NCBI RefSeq assembly: GCF_000787375.1
Contig: NZ_JRJU01000002.1
Span: 124,001 to 188,000 of the forward strand
Length of the DNA stretch: 64,000 bases
Source of the DNA: Halalkalibacter okhensis
GTDB lineage: Bacteria > Bacillota > Bacilli > Bacillales > Bacillaceae_D
Direction of reading: 5' to 3'
Shown here: positions 8,632-18,277 of the stretch, piece after piece
Position numbering within the stretch: the first letter of the stretch is position 1
Layout: every line of letters begins with the position of its first letter
Notes under the pieces: generated by a model
What the model was told of the DNA's origin: nothing
The model's input: only the letters and a program-made list of their open reading frames with translations
The model's database searches: none
Program-made: the position numbers and the translations under genes

Positions 8632-9663
8632 TTATTTCAAATAACTCGTTGTAAAGATATCACTAAGGTCTTCTTTCTCATCAATCACACCAAGCTCATA
8701 CATCTGGTCACGTAATGTTTCCCAACGTTCTTCTGTCATATAACCGACCCCATAATCCAATGCATCGCCTGTAAAGATTAAATCCACTTCGGATTCAGCT
8801 GCAAAATTAAGTTCCTCCATCGTTTTATCCGGATTATCTTCTAATATAAATGGATTAATTTCTTCTGCATGATCTTTGTAGTAATTATAGCCTTCCATCG
8901 TTGCTTTCACATGCGTTCTAACTAGCTCTGGATTTTCTTCTAGAAACTTTTCAGTTGTAAACATGACTACACCATATGGGTTAAAACCTGATTCAGATAC
9001 CATTAAATAATCGACTTCAATACCTTCCTGAGCTAGTGTATAGGTTTCAGATCCAACAAAGCCTTGAATAAGGGATGTTTCATCAGCAATAAAATTAGCA
9101 AGCTGACCACTATAAACCATTTCATCGACTTCATTTAATTCATAAGCTTCTTTAATATAGTCCCACCAAGGAGCACCAGGAGCAGTCGTGACTGTTCTTC
9201 CATTTAGATCTGAGAAACTAGTAATATCTTGTCCTTGATGGAATAATACAGCTTGAGGGTAATCTTGGAAAACAGCAGCTAGAGCAACAATCGGTATCCC
9301 TTCATTTCTAGCTACTAAAATATCTGTCGCATGAGCCATTCCTATTTCAGCTTCCCCCGCTGCGACAATTTGAACCCCACTGACTCCAGGACCACCATTT
9401 TGAATGGTGACATCTAGACCTGCTTCTTCATACAGTCCTTGATACTTCGCAGCATACACTCCACCAAATGATGGTTGTGCAAACCAAGTCGTTACTTGCG
9501 TGATAGGAGTTAATTCTTGCGTTTCTTCTATGTTGGGTTCTTCTACTGTCTCACCTGTGTTGGATTCACTTTCACTTGTACTGCTATTTGAATTCGACGA
9601 ACAGCCAATTGCTACCAACAGCATCATCAATAACATCCATATAAAAGATAATTTACGCACCAC
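8632..9663 (-). CDS. ABC substrate-binding lipoprotein, NMT1/THI5-like
   Basis: The 343-aa lipoprotein has a lipobox ending in Cys21 (LLVAIGCSS), a Ser/Glu-rich linker, and an NMT1/THI5/SsuA-type binding domain (TTWFAQPSFGGVYAAKYQGLYEEAGLDV, cited in part; ISGVQIVAAGEAEIGMAHATD region). The family binds thiamine-pyrimidine precursors, alkanesulfonates, taurine or similar small molecules. No cognate permease or ATPase lies nearby, so it must share another system or its partners are elsewhere. Start is GTG at 9663 with AGGAGTGG upstream. It follows the Rieske gene by about 50 bp and is probably cotranscribed. Confidence 0.85.
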   Translation of the reverse strand: MVRKLSFIWMLLMMLLVAIGCSSNSNSSTSESESNTGETVEEPNIEETQELTPITQVTTWFAQPSFGGVYAAKYQGLYEEAGLDVTIQNGGPGVSGVQIVAAGEAEIGMAHATDILVARNEGIPIVALAAVFQDYPQAVLFHQGQDITSFSDLNGRTVTTAPGAPWWDYIKEAYELNEVDEMVYSGQLANFIADETSLIQGFVGSETYTLAQEGIEVDYLMVSESGFNPYGVVMFTTEKFLEENPELVRTHVKATMEGYNYYKDHAEEINPFILEDNPDKTMEELNFAAESEVDLIFTGDALDYGVGYMTEERWETLRDQMYELGVIDEKEDLSDIFTTSYLK

Positions 9664-9714
9664 ATTCCCACTCCTATCATTCTCATATTATGTTTTGCTA
9701 CTATTGAACTCTAC

Positions 9715-10719
9715 TTATGTCGTTCCAATGGTTACCCCTAACTCTTTCAACCAGCGTCGATAGGCAACCGATAAGATATCCACTTTATGATTTAGCTCTG
9801 CTTGTAAATCTAACGGTAGAAGCTCAGGCTTTTGTGTTTCAATAATCCATGCATCTTGCTCAAATACAGTATCTTGAAATTGAATAAACTGCTCATCTGG
9901 AACATCAAAGCCATAATTCCTCGCAACAGCCATATAAACCGTACATTCTTTATCATTAATAGGTAAAACCGTCAAAAGAATATAGAGTGTTTGACCGGTG
10001 TCCGCATCTCTTTTTGATAGTTTTCCTACTAAAGGTCGAAACACTTCTTTAACATACACGTATGTGGTCCCCTCTTTAGCATCAGAACCTGAATGCGCTA
10101 CCGGCTGAAAAATAGGAACATCATCAGTATAAATCCGGTCTTCTTCTTTAAAGATTTGAAAATCTGGTAACTCTGCATAATCTGGATGACCGAGCAACCC
10201 ACCATGAACATACATTAAATGAGCAAAGTCTGTGAAATTTTCAACGACTCTTGTACCTGCTGCTTTCACTTCATACGGTCCACAAACTAAAGGTCGATAA
10301 GAAGGATCTTCAAACTCTGGAATGTCAGGCAAGTCACTTTTCGGTTCTCCTAAACAAACCCAAACAATTCCATATTTTTCAATACAATGATAACCTTCGG
10401 CTTTTGCTCGAACAGGAATTTTTTTGTCTTTTCCTTGTGCCGGAATACAAACACAGTTTCCTTTGTCATCATATTGCCAACCATGATATGGACAAACCAA
10501 AGTATCATTTTTTATATAGCCTTTGGATAACATCGCTCCACGATGAATACATAAATCTCGAAATGCATTCACACCATTTTTTGAACGGAATAAAGCAACT
10601 CGCTCTCCCATTACAATCACGCCAACTGGCTCATCTTTTAATTCACTAGCTTTGTACACTGGATGCCACTCATTCACTAGAACCGAATCTTGCAAACGAT
10701 CATTTACTGCAGTACTCAT
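9715..10719 (-). CDS. Rieske non-heme iron oxygenase, alpha subunit type
   Basis: The 334-aa protein has the Rieske [2Fe-2S] ligands C57-x-H59 and C76-x2-H79, with 16 residues between the pairs. A catalytic domain follows with the mononuclear iron motif D-x2-H-x4-H in NFTDFAHLMYVH. The length and layout match vanillate O-demethylase/PobA-like ring-hydroxylating oxygenases rather than small ferredoxins. It would hydroxylate or dealkylate an aromatic or heterocyclic substrate. No dedicated reductase is seen beside it. It is the first gene of the operon, with GAGGAG before the ATG, facing the Lrp-type regulator. Confidence 0.88.
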   Translation of the reverse strand: MSTAVNDRLQDSVLVNEWHPVYKASELKDEPVGVIVMGERVALFRSKNGVNAFRDLCIHRGAMLSKGYIKNDTLVCPYHGWQYDDKGNCVCIPAQGKDKKIPVRAKAEGYHCIEKYGIVWVCLGEPKSDLPDIPEFEDPSYRPLVCGPYEVKAAGTRVVENFTDFAHLMYVHGGLLGHPDYAELPDFQIFKEEDRIYTDDVPIFQPVAHSGSDAKEGTTYVYVKEVFRPLVGKLSKRDADTGQTLYILLTVLPINDKECTVYMAVARNYGFDVPDEQFIQFQDTVFEQDAWIIETQKPELLPLDLQAELNHKVDILSVAYRRWLKELGVTIGTT

Positions 10720-10937
10720 GTTTGACCACTCCTCATTTCTTTGATTATAGAAACTATTTCAAGCTAGGTCTTTCGGTTGACCTCGTGCTTTCTTTACAAG
10801 CCACATATTATTAACCCCTCCCTATGTAAGACAATGAACACTTTTATTCGTTTCGTTAATAAAATATATAATTCATTTACACAACGTAATATTTATATTG
10901 ATAATACTAACTATTCGTTATAATCTAGTCACAGATG

Positions 10938-10956
10938 TTGTTATAATTTATAACAA
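10938..10956. promoter_or_regulatory. Perfect 19-bp palindrome between Rieske operon and regulator
   Basis: TTGTTATAATTTATAACAA is a perfect 9-1-9 palindrome in the divergent intergenic region (10720-11172). It is the best candidate operator for the Lrp/AsnC protein (inference). The rest of that 450-bp region is AT-rich with several TATAAT-like boxes and no gene. Confidence 0.6.
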
Positions 10957-11172
10957 GCTTTTTTAGAGAAAGTGATTAATCAGAGCAGACTTCATCCTAT
11001 AAATCTTATAGCAACAGGAGTTACAGTGTTTTAAAGTATGTATTTTAAAAAAAGAGAGGTGGAATCGAAGAAAAGTATGTAGGTTTAATTTCCAATTCAC
11101 TTGAAATGATTGAGAGATAACGATACATTAAAGGAAATCGCATCATTATGCATTGGCACAGGAGAGGATACC

Positions 11173-11658
11173 ATGTCGACAAAACAATCCATTCATACAT
11201 TACCGGTCGTACAACTTGATGATATTGACCGGCAGATTATAAACAGATTAAAAATAGATGGACGAATGTCATATACCGACCTCGCCAAGGAAGTCGGCCT
11301 TTCACGAGTAGCGGTTCAATCTCGGGTAAACACGCTGATGGAAAATGGAGTCATCGACCGTTTTACAGCCATCATTAATCCAGAAAGAATCGGAATTAAC
11401 GTATCAGCTTTTTTTAATGTTGAAGTCGAACCTAAGCACTTAGATGAAGTAGCGACCATTCTATCCGACGACCCCTTGGTTACTAGCCTGTATCATATGA
11501 CAGGACCAAGCAAACTCCACATGCACGGACTATTTGAAAACAATCAAGAAATGGAAGTATTTCTAAAAGAAAAACTGTATACATTGCCTGGTATTACTAG
11601 CGTAGATTGCCAGGTGTTAATTAATCGGTATCGAAGTACGATGGGCATAAGGTTATAA
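11173..11658 (+). CDS. Lrp/AsnC family transcriptional regulator
   Basis: The 161-aa protein begins with a helix-turn-helix ([30 protein letters not shown], cited in part; [12 protein letters not shown] as recognition helix) and ends with an RAM/AsnC effector domain ([14 protein letters not shown] to [11 protein letters not shown]). I choose ATG 11173 because GGAGAGG lies 5 bp upstream. The longer frame would need a TTG without a ribosome site. It is divergent from the Rieske/lipoprotein/amidohydrolase genes and probably controls them in response to their substrate, as Lrp-type local regulators often do. Confidence 0.85.
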   Translation: MSTKQSIHTLPVVQLDDIDRQIINRLKIDGRMSYTDLAKEVGLSRVAVQSRVNTLMENGVIDRFTAIINPERIGINVSAFFNVEVEPKHLDEVATILSDDPLVTSLYHMTGPSKLHMHGLFENNQEMEVFLKEKLYTLPGITSVDCQVLINRYRSTMGIRL

Positions 11659-11816
11659 AGGTACATTAGAGGTACAATAGGTACATTGTCCTTTGAGCCT
11701 ATCAAAAGGTGCAGCTGTCTATGTAATGAAAGAAGTTGATAGTAGTAAGATTCGATTGTTTGGTTGTTAGAGGAAAATTTAAGGTCTGTGTAATTTAGGA
11801 GTGAAATTAATAAACC

Positions 11817-11851
11817 AAAAAACAGAATCGTTGATCGAGATTCTGTTTTTT
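11817..11851. terminator. Bidirectional terminator after the Lrp gene
   Basis: AAAAAACAGAATC pairs with GATTCTGTTTTTT across a 9-nt loop. The A and T tracts make it work in both directions. Confidence 0.8.
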
Positions 11852-11855
11852 GATT

Positions 11856-11891
11856 AAAAGTGCTGTCACTACATGTAGTGACAGCACTTTT
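11856..11891. terminator. Perfect 36-bp palindrome closing the TRAP operon
   Basis: AAAAGTGCTGTCACTACA is followed immediately by its exact reverse complement. It lies 38 bp after the DctM stop, and as RNA would form a tight hairpin ending in a short U-run. It probably terminates the minus-strand TRAP operon. The absence of any loop is unusual. Confidence 0.7.
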
Positions 11892-11929
11892 CTAACTATA
11901 TTAAGACAACTAATTGTTGCTAAAATTTT

Positions 11930-13264
11930 TTACCCCATAATCAATCTCGGCAGCCAAAGGGAGATCTCTGGCACATAAGTAACTAGAAAAAGAATAGGTA
12001 TGGCTCCGAAGAAAAGAAATGGCAATAATGGTTTCATCAGATCTTGCATTGGCACACCGCTTGTTCTCGAAACAACAAATAGATTCATAGCCAAAGGTGG
12101 CGTTAATGTACCAACTCCAATAGCGACAAATAAGATTGTACCTAATTGTATAGGGTCTAATCCTATGGCATTAGCTGTTGGCATCAATAATGGAGTAAAT
12201 ACAAATATTAGTACACCTGTACTCAGAAAGAATCCTGCAAAGAACAAAATAAGGACAATCAAAAACAATAACACATTCGGGTTAGTCGAGATATTCTGCA
12301 TTCCTTCTGCAATCATATGTGGGACATTATTCAGAACAAGTAACCTTGTGAATATCATTACCATAGGTAAGATAATAAGGATGGAACCTACAGATTTCCC
12401 TGTGTCAGTAAATGCATCTAATCCATTTTTGATAGTAATTGTTTTAAATATAAAGGCCCCGGCAATCAAGGCATAGATACAGGCAACCGCTCCCGCTTCT
12501 GTCGGGGTGAAAGCGCCTCCATAAATTCCACCAAAAATAATAAGAGGCATGATAAAGGCCGGGATAGCCATTTTAAATGTTGTAAAAACATCAGTAAAGT
12601 AACTTCTTTGAACAGCTGAAGTTGTTGCTGCCGTTTCTTCAACACCTGCAGGGGAACTGTTAGACTCTGGTTCACGATACCATTTTGGATAAATAATACG
12701 GTTAATAAGAATGTACAATAATGCCCAGAGTATCCCTGGGACAACGGTGGCTAAAAACAACGCTGCGATCGACGTGTTAGCGACGACTCCAAACAAAATG
12801 GCATTCATATTCGGTGGGATCATATAACCTAAAGGACCAGAAGCACCTAAAAGAGCAGCAGAGTATCTTTTATCCCAGCCAAGCTTCTCCATTCTAGGTA
12901 TAAGAATACTACTTAACGCTGCTACAGTGGCCGTTCCAGAGCCACTAAGTGCCCCAAACATCATAGATGAAACAGGAATTATTGCCCCCATTCCTCCCTT
13001 GACTTTCCGAAGCAATGCTCGAGAAAATTCAATTAGTCTTTCGGCAATCCCACTTACTTCCATTAATCTCCCCGCAATCATAAAGAGCGGAATGGCCAAT
13101 AGTGTAAAAGATTCCAAAGAGAAAAAAGCAGTAGTCACAATCGTTCTCATACTTGTTCCTGTGATTAGGATATAAAGTAAGGAACCTGTCAGGAAACTGA
13201 ATGATACGGCCATACCAAGAAACATCAGTAATATTACTACGAGGGAAGCTATTAGGATTTCCAT
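11930..13264 (-). CDS. dctM: TRAP transporter large permease (DctM)
   Basis: The 444-aa protein has about 12 membrane segments and the DctM hallmark regions (FSLESFTLLAIPLFMIAGRLM near 50 and GALSGSGTATVAALSSILIP near 105-125). It forms the Na+-coupled membrane channel of a tripartite ATP-independent periplasmic transporter. Its start overlaps the DctQ 3' end by 13 bp. Substrates of the family are organic acids. Here the neighbouring aconitase X suggests a hydroxy acid or hydroxyproline-like compound. Confidence 0.92.
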   Translation of the reverse strand: MEILIASLVVILLMFLGMAVSFSFLTGSLLYILITGTSMRTIVTTAFFSLESFTLLAIPLFMIAGRLMEVSGIAERLIEFSRALLRKVKGGMGAIIPVSSMMFGALSGSGTATVAALSSILIPRMEKLGWDKRYSAALLGASGPLGYMIPPNMNAILFGVVANTSIAALFLATVVPGILWALLYILINRIIYPKWYREPESNSSPAGVEETAATTSAVQRSYFTDVFTTFKMAIPAFIMPLIIFGGIYGGAFTPTEAGAVACIYALIAGAFIFKTITIKNGLDAFTDTGKSVGSILIILPMVMIFTRLLVLNNVPHMIAEGMQNISTNPNVLLFLIVLILFFAGFFLSTGVLIFVFTPLLMPTANAIGLDPIQLGTILFVAIGVGTLTPPLAMNLFVVSRTSGVPMQDLMKPLLPFLFFGAIPILFLVTYVPEISLWLPRLIMG

Positions 13265-13770
13265 TTTTTCAACTCCTTCGCTTCCTTAAATGAGTGAAGT
13301 ATATAATAGATTGTTATAAGAAGCCCGCTTATCGATATAAAGGATGTGAGCCACCATAAAGGAAATCCTAGACCTGCTGATGTATCTCCTGTAGCAATAC
13401 CAAATTGAACATAATCAAAACTTAAGTAAGTAAAAAAGCCGATCGATCCCACTGTTAGTACATTAACAAAAAGTCTAATATATTTTAGTACCTTTTTATT
13501 TTTAATGATTAGTGGCATAACATCTAACTTTATATGATCATCTTTACGTGCTAACAACGCACCTGCTACCCAAATGGCTAGAATCATAAGATAAACAGGT
13601 AATTCTCCCATATCCCCCACAGAAGTCTTAAATACGTAGCGACTAATCACCTGAACAAACACAATAACAGTAAGTGCAACCATACACACTGTTATGATCT
13701 TTGTAATAATGGAAATAAGAAATTTATCAACTAGTGACAGGAATTTACTCACATCTATAACCCCCAGCAA
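13252..13770 (-). CDS. dctQ: TRAP transporter small permease (DctQ)
   Basis: The 172-aa protein has four membrane segments and the DctQ signature region (VISRYVFKTSVGDMGELPVYL, cited in part: SVGDMGELPVY; then VAGALLARKDDHIKLDV). It pairs with DctM to form the transporter core. It overlaps dctM at its 3' end and follows the binding protein after a strong intercistronic hairpin. Confidence 0.9.
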   Translation of the reverse strand: MLGVIDVSKFLSLVDKFLISIITKIITVCMVALTVIVFVQVISRYVFKTSVGDMGELPVYLMILAIWVAGALLARKDDHIKLDVMPLIIKNKKVLKYIRLFVNVLTVGSIGFFTYLSFDYVQFGIATGDTSAGLGFPLWWLTSFISISGLLITIYYILHSFKEAKELKKWKS

Positions 13771-13800
13771 AATAAGCTATTCTCATAATGATTTAAAATG

Positions 13801-13832
13801 AGTTAAGTGAGAGTTCCAACTCTCACTTAACT
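13801..13832. terminator. Intercistronic hairpin between dctP and dctQ
   Basis: AGTTAAGTGAGAGTT pairs perfectly with AACTCTCACTTAACT around a 2-nt loop. No clear T-run follows, so it more likely stabilises the binding-protein message or attenuates read-through, giving more DctP than permease (inference from similar operons). Confidence 0.65.
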
Positions 13833-13843
13833 TCATTCATTAA

Positions 13844-14899
13844 TTAGTCAATAGATTCTATAATTTCCATAACCTGATCAAAGACATCCGCCCCTACATA
13901 ATCTCTGAATTCTTCATCTAAACTTCGAGCATAGTCAATCCACTCAGAGCGCTCTTCGTCCGTTAATTGATAAACTTGAACACCTTTTTCCTCTAGCTCA
14001 CCTAGAGCAATTTGAGTGAATTCTTTTTCCAGTTCACCTTGATGGGCCATGGCTTCCCAAGCCGCCTCTTCTACAATTTCTTGTAAGTCATCAGGGAGTG
14101 CATCCCAATATTCTTTTCCAATCATCAATGTTCCACCAGACGCCCACTGCCAGTCAATATCCGTATAATGGTCTGTTACTTCATAAAATTGACGCTGAAC
14201 AACTGAGGATGCCAGAAATTCAAGACCATCTATCGTTCCTGTTTCTAAAGCCGTATACACTTCACTAAAAGCAAGCGGCTGAGCATTACTAATACTCCCC
14301 CAAAACGAATTGACCACTGGATCCTCATAAATTCTCAGTACTAAATCACTCACATCATCAATTCCTACGACTGGATGTTTAGCATTCGTAATCCCACGGA
14401 AAGCACCTGGAGCTACAGCTAGAAGCTTTACATCGTGATCCGCCAACCACTCTGAATACAAGTGAAATAATTCTCCATCAGGATTGCTAAGCACTTTCTC
14501 CACATCTTCAAAATCTCTAAACAAGTAAGGTAATTTCAAAACTCCTAATCTTTCATCAACGTTTGCCATCGGTTCTCCATAATAAGCTACTAGATCTCCA
14601 ATTCGAAGATTTTGAAACATTTCCGGATTAGCTCCTAATACCGAATTATAATAATTGTTTATTTTGATGCGCCCTTCAGACTTCTCCTCAACTAGATCAG
14701 CGAACGTTTGCTGAGAAACACCAAATGCATTAAATTCAGTACTGGTGGAAGGGTCTGTGTAAATACTTGCTAATGACCATTCAAACACTTCTTCTCCGTT
14801 GGCGTCAGAAGTGCCTGTATCAGAAGAACCACAAGCAGCTAGTAAAGCAAACACACACATAAGAACTCCAAACAGGAACACTCTCTTTGAGATTTTCAT
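13844..14899 (-). CDS. dctP: TRAP transporter solute-binding lipoprotein (DctP family)
   Basis: The 351-aa extracytoplasmic lipoprotein (lipobox ALLAAC, Cys23) has a DctP fold. The conserved arginine region LVLRIYEDPVVNSFW and the PLAFSEVYTALETGTIDGLE segment are present, and they bind the carboxylate of the ligand. GGGAGGG precedes the ATG. It is encoded just downstream of the aconitase X genes and upstream of the permeases. Confidence 0.9.
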   Translation of the reverse strand: MKISKRVFLFGVLMCVFALLAACGSSDTGTSDANGEEVFEWSLASIYTDPSTSTEFNAFGVSQQTFADLVEEKSEGRIKINNYYNSVLGANPEMFQNLRIGDLVAYYGEPMANVDERLGVLKLPYLFRDFEDVEKVLSNPDGELFHLYSEWLADHDVKLLAVAPGAFRGITNAKHPVVGIDDVSDLVLRIYEDPVVNSFWGSISNAQPLAFSEVYTALETGTIDGLEFLASSVVQRQFYEVTDHYTDIDWQWASGGTLMIGKEYWDALPDDLQEIVEEAAWEAMAHQGELEKEFTQIALGELEEKGVQVYQLTDEERSEWIDYARSLDEEFRDYVGADVFDQVMEIIESID

Positions 14900-14948
14900 A
14901 ATTGCCCTCCCTTAATTTAAATTCATAATTACCCATTTTTCATTGCAT

Positions 14949-15416
14949 TTAATGTGACACTTGTTCTTTTATATCTTCACTGCTACTTGATCTCTGATTA
15001 CCTTGTCGCTTGGTAATTTCAACAATACCATTATCAGCATCTACTTTAACCCAATCGCCTGTTTCAATAATGTCTAATGGATCTTGTTCTAAATCGGTAA
15101 CAGTTGGCGCATGGGTTACCACTGCACCTAATGCTGACTTTGATGTGGTAATGTTATAAATCATCGCTTTAGGTGCTGCACCAGCAAGTCTTGCAGCGTG
15201 AAAAAAGGCGGACCATCCTGACGATCCCTTAGCCCCTGGAAAGACGAGCACTTTATCTTTGAAGCTTTGGTTATAAAGCTCATGTCGTAATTCAATAATT
15301 TTTCCGTTTTGCGGATTAATCCCACCCCATCCAGATATGGTATCTCTCGTCACAAGCGCTTCCCCTTCTGAACATCCTCCAACAACTTTTCGGCCACGCA
15401 ATATGATTTTATTCAT
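14949..15416 (-). CDS. Aconitase X small (swivel) subunit, DUF126
   Basis: The 155-aa protein (MNKIILRGRKVVGGCSEGEALV, cited in part: KIILRGRKVVGG) contains the swivel-domain motif FPGAKGSSGWSAFF and the ISGWGGINP loop. Together with the DUF521 subunit encoded 2 bp upstream it forms a two-subunit aconitase X dehydratase. I place the start at 15416, because the longer frame runs back into the catalytic gene. Characterised bacterial aconitase X enzymes dehydrate cis-3-hydroxy-L-proline. The substrate here is not proven. Confidence 0.85.
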   Translation of the reverse strand: MNKIILRGRKVVGGCSEGEALVTRDTISGWGGINPQNGKIIELRHELYNQSFKDKVLVFPGAKGSSGWSAFFHAARLAGAAPKAMIYNITTSKSALGAVVTHAPTVTDLEQDPLDIIETGDWVKVDADNGIVEITKRQGNQRSSSSEDIKEQVSH

Positions 15417-15418
15417 CT

Positions 15419-16699
15419 TTAATATTCCCTCCATTTCCCTGTAATCGCTGCATTGATACAATCCTCTAATGATCCAAACCATGTTTGAATCCCCATAATG
15501 GCTGGTAAATAATGAGCTTGCTTGGCAGAATCAGTAGCAACGACCTTCGTTCCTTCTGGAAGTATTTGCCCAATTGCCGGACAAGTGTCACTCATAAGTT
15601 TGGCACCGGCATCTTGGATTATTTTTGTGTAACCGCTTCTGTCAGCGACTTGTCGAAGTGCTCGCGGTGTAAAAATCCAAACATCTGTATTACCGTTTAT
15701 CTTTCTGCCATCTAGTAATTTACAAATATCCCATAGCTGTTCAAGTGAGGCGTGTGGACAACCTAGCATAATGAAATCCACTTCTTTATCTTTGGCTGAG
15801 TGATTTAATAATTCATAAGCTTGCTGTCTCTCTGCTTTTCCATATTTTATAACCGTTTTAGGCTTGTTGTTTCCAAATGCTTCCTCTACTGTGCTAGCAT
15901 CAGCTGTAATCCCAGGCATATGGTACATCTCAATTCCCCCAGAAGAAGATGCTGCAGCTCCAAAATGCTTAAGCATATTATGATCAGGTGTACCTTTAAT
16001 TCCATTAATAACAGGGACACGATCACCGATCATTTCACCAATGTAATAACCTAATAGCCCCCAATCTTCCATCGTTTCCATTTCTATTTCAACTTCTACA
16101 AGATCTGTACCTAACCGATTTTCATCAATATGATAACCCCAATACGGAATTTTCCCTGTCAACATGGCAGCTCCAGTACTTTCTTTCCCTTCACAATTCG
16201 TACGAGCGCCTAGTACCGAATTAATATAAACAACGGCGGATGATTCCATCCATGCACAGATCTCTCCTTTGACTGGCACGTTCCCAACTTGATAAGGTGT
16301 GCATGTACTTAGAAGTTGTATCCCAATGGATCCACTGTATTCCTCACTCTCCTTGTTTAGTTCATATCTTTCTCGTGAGATTCCTTGCGTTTGCCAATGA
16401 TCAGGGTCAACTGCTTGAATCAGTTGGCACGCATGCGTCTCTATCTTTGGAATTTTAACTGTTTCTGCGCTATCTAGATTAAACTCTGAGAAGATAGCAT
16501 CAAACCCACCGCCATGTTTAGCCGCGAACTCTCGCATCACTGGACTACTAGCAGATACAGAACTAGAAACATTATTTGTATCTACCAATCTTTCTGCACC
16601 TAGCGCTTCGCCATACCGAACTAATAAATCCATGGCCTTTTGCTTTGCAGGGCCTTCTTTCCCATCAAGCATCGCTTGTTCATGTTCAGTTAATCTCAC
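15419..16699 (-). CDS. Aconitase X catalytic subunit, DUF521
   Basis: The 426-aa protein matches the aconitase X catalytic domain: MRLTEHEQAMLDG at the N-terminus, STCTPYQVGN near 130, and SSAVVYINSVLGARTNCEG near 155-173. The cysteines in these motifs bind the Fe-S cluster in the family. The start is GTG 16699 with GGAGG 7 bp upstream. It sits between the FAD oxidoreductase and the small subunit in one minus-strand operon. Likely a hydroxy-acid or hydroxyproline dehydratase. Confidence 0.88.
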   Translation of the reverse strand: MRLTEHEQAMLDGKEGPAKQKAMDLLVRYGEALGAERLVDTNNVSSSVSASSPVMREFAAKHGGGFDAIFSEFNLDSAETVKIPKIETHACQLIQAVDPDHWQTQGISRERYELNKESEEYSGSIGIQLLSTCTPYQVGNVPVKGEICAWMESSAVVYINSVLGARTNCEGKESTGAAMLTGKIPYWGYHIDENRLGTDLVEVEIEMETMEDWGLLGYYIGEMIGDRVPVINGIKGTPDHNMLKHFGAAASSSGGIEMYHMPGITADASTVEEAFGNNKPKTVIKYGKAERQQAYELLNHSAKDKEVDFIMLGCPHASLEQLWDICKLLDGRKINGNTDVWIFTPRALRQVADRSGYTKIIQDAGAKLMSDTCPAIGQILPEGTKVVATDSAKQAHYLPAIMGIQTWFGSLEDCINAAITGKWREY

Positions 16700-16737
16700 T
16701 TTTTTTCCTCCTATTCATTACTTGAATGTATAATTCG

Positions 16738-18063
16738 TTATTTGACAGTCGCTTTTTTTAGTTCCTTTGTATTAACTAGATTATCTTTCAATCTTTCTTG
16801 TAACTTATTAATATCGATATCATGGACACTACCTTTACCTGCAAGATCAAGTACATGAGCTGCAGCAGTACCCATGGCAATACAAGGTCCCATAACTCGA
16901 ACACTTGAAAGCGCAGCAAGATCTCCATCAATACAACGACCAACCGCTAACAAGTTATCGACATCTGGAGGAGTTAGACTTCCTAACGGAACATAATGCA
17001 CATGGTCATCAGAGTACGGCTCCCATACATATCCTTCTTCTCGATCATGTAACTCTATTGGCCAAGACGTACGCGCAATAGCATCATGAAACTTGGTTCC
17101 ATTACGAACATCATCAATCGTCAATTGCTGACTTCCAACAATCCAACGTGTTTGACGTATTCCAGGAAGTCCATATGAGCGAATATTCGCATCGGCGAAT
17201 GCTTCTGGATATTCATTTTTTAGGTAGTTGAATGCTTTATCAGCCTGTGCCTTACCTTCAAGAGCTTTTTGTGAAGCAGCTAAAGGCTCTAAAGGTGTTT
17301 CTACATGTGTCATATTGACAAGTGCCACCCCCCTCGACGGAAAAGCAAAAGCAAAACCATCTTGACGTACAAGTCCATAATCTTCTGCTTTTTCCTTAAG
17401 ACGGTCAACTACTTCATTTCGGTCGGGAATTTTGTCTGTATCTACTCCTTCGATGACGACCATCTGTGTACCGTAGATCGATCCTACTGCAGGTTCACGA
17501 CAAGGAAGGCCAGCTTGCCATGCAAGAGCGGCATCTCCTGTCGCATCCACAAACGAATTTGCAGACACCATGACGTCACCATATCTAGTGGCTATGTCAA
17601 TAGACTCAACACGTCTATCTGCTGTTTTAACTCCACTCAAAACTCCGCCTAGTATAACGTTAACTCCAGCTTTATTGATAGCGCTTTCAATCCAGCGTGA
17701 AAGAGCAATCTCATCATACATAACGACATTATGTTGTCCATGACGATAATGAAGTGCTCCAGCTTCTCCTAAATCTTTGAGAATATCATCTGCTATGCCA
17801 TGTGTGAATTGATACGGTTTTGGTCCATTTGAAAAGAGCCCACAAAAAATACCGATAATAGAATTTACTGCTTGACCTCCTAATGCTGGTAAACTATCAA
17901 TTAATACTACCTCACGTCCAAGACGTGTTGCTTCTAATGCAGTAGATACCCCAGCAATCCCCGCTCCTACCACACAAATATCTGCGTTAACTTTCTGTGT
18001 ACAGTCACCACTACTCATAGTAACCACTTTCGTATCGATTTTAATTTCTCTTTTCTCTGGCAT
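16738..18063 (-). CDS. FAD-dependent oxidoreductase
   Basis: The 441-aa flavoprotein has a dinucleotide fold ADICVVGAGIAGVSTALEA (residues about 27-45), the ALGGQAVNS segment after the adenine site, a FVDATGDAALAW motif and a C-terminal flavin-binding region (LLAVGRCIDGDLAALSSVRV). It is of the FAD_oxidored (PF12831-like) type. Its place as first gene ahead of aconitase X and a TRAP system suggests it oxidises or reduces the imported acid before or after dehydration. GGAGTG precedes the ATG. It is divergent from the LysR gene. Confidence 0.82.
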   Translation of the reverse strand: MPEKREIKIDTKVVTMSSGDCTQKVNADICVVGAGIAGVSTALEATRLGREVVLIDSLPALGGQAVNSIIGIFCGLFSNGPKPYQFTHGIADDILKDLGEAGALHYRHGQHNVVMYDEIALSRWIESAINKAGVNVILGGVLSGVKTADRRVESIDIATRYGDVMVSANSFVDATGDAALAWQAGLPCREPAVGSIYGTQMVVIEGVDTDKIPDRNEVVDRLKEKAEDYGLVRQDGFAFAFPSRGVALVNMTHVETPLEPLAASQKALEGKAQADKAFNYLKNEYPEAFADANIRSYGLPGIRQTRWIVGSQQLTIDDVRNGTKFHDAIARTSWPIELHDREEGYVWEPYSDDHVHYVPLGSLTPPDVDNLLAVGRCIDGDLAALSSVRVMGPCIAMGTAAAHVLDLAGKGSVHDIDINKLQERLKDNLVNTKELKKATVK

Positions 18064-18277
18064 CTTAACACTCCTTATTTAAATTGGTTTTGATAAAATA
18101 AAACCTCTGCCTCTGTCAATAAACTTATCAAAGTATTCTAAATTTAACAATTCTTCTTATAAATAGGTACTATTCATAAAACAAATAATCATTTAATGAA
18201 CCTAGTAACTTACGCTATACTAATATCAAAAGAAGTTAGTGCTTACATTTATATTTGCTAATAATGGGGGGAGTGCT

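Noticed and set aside
10898-10924. TTGATA and TATAAT as a promoter for the Lrp gene
   Set aside because: The spacer is only 15 bp and the region is so AT-rich that such pairs are expected by chance.
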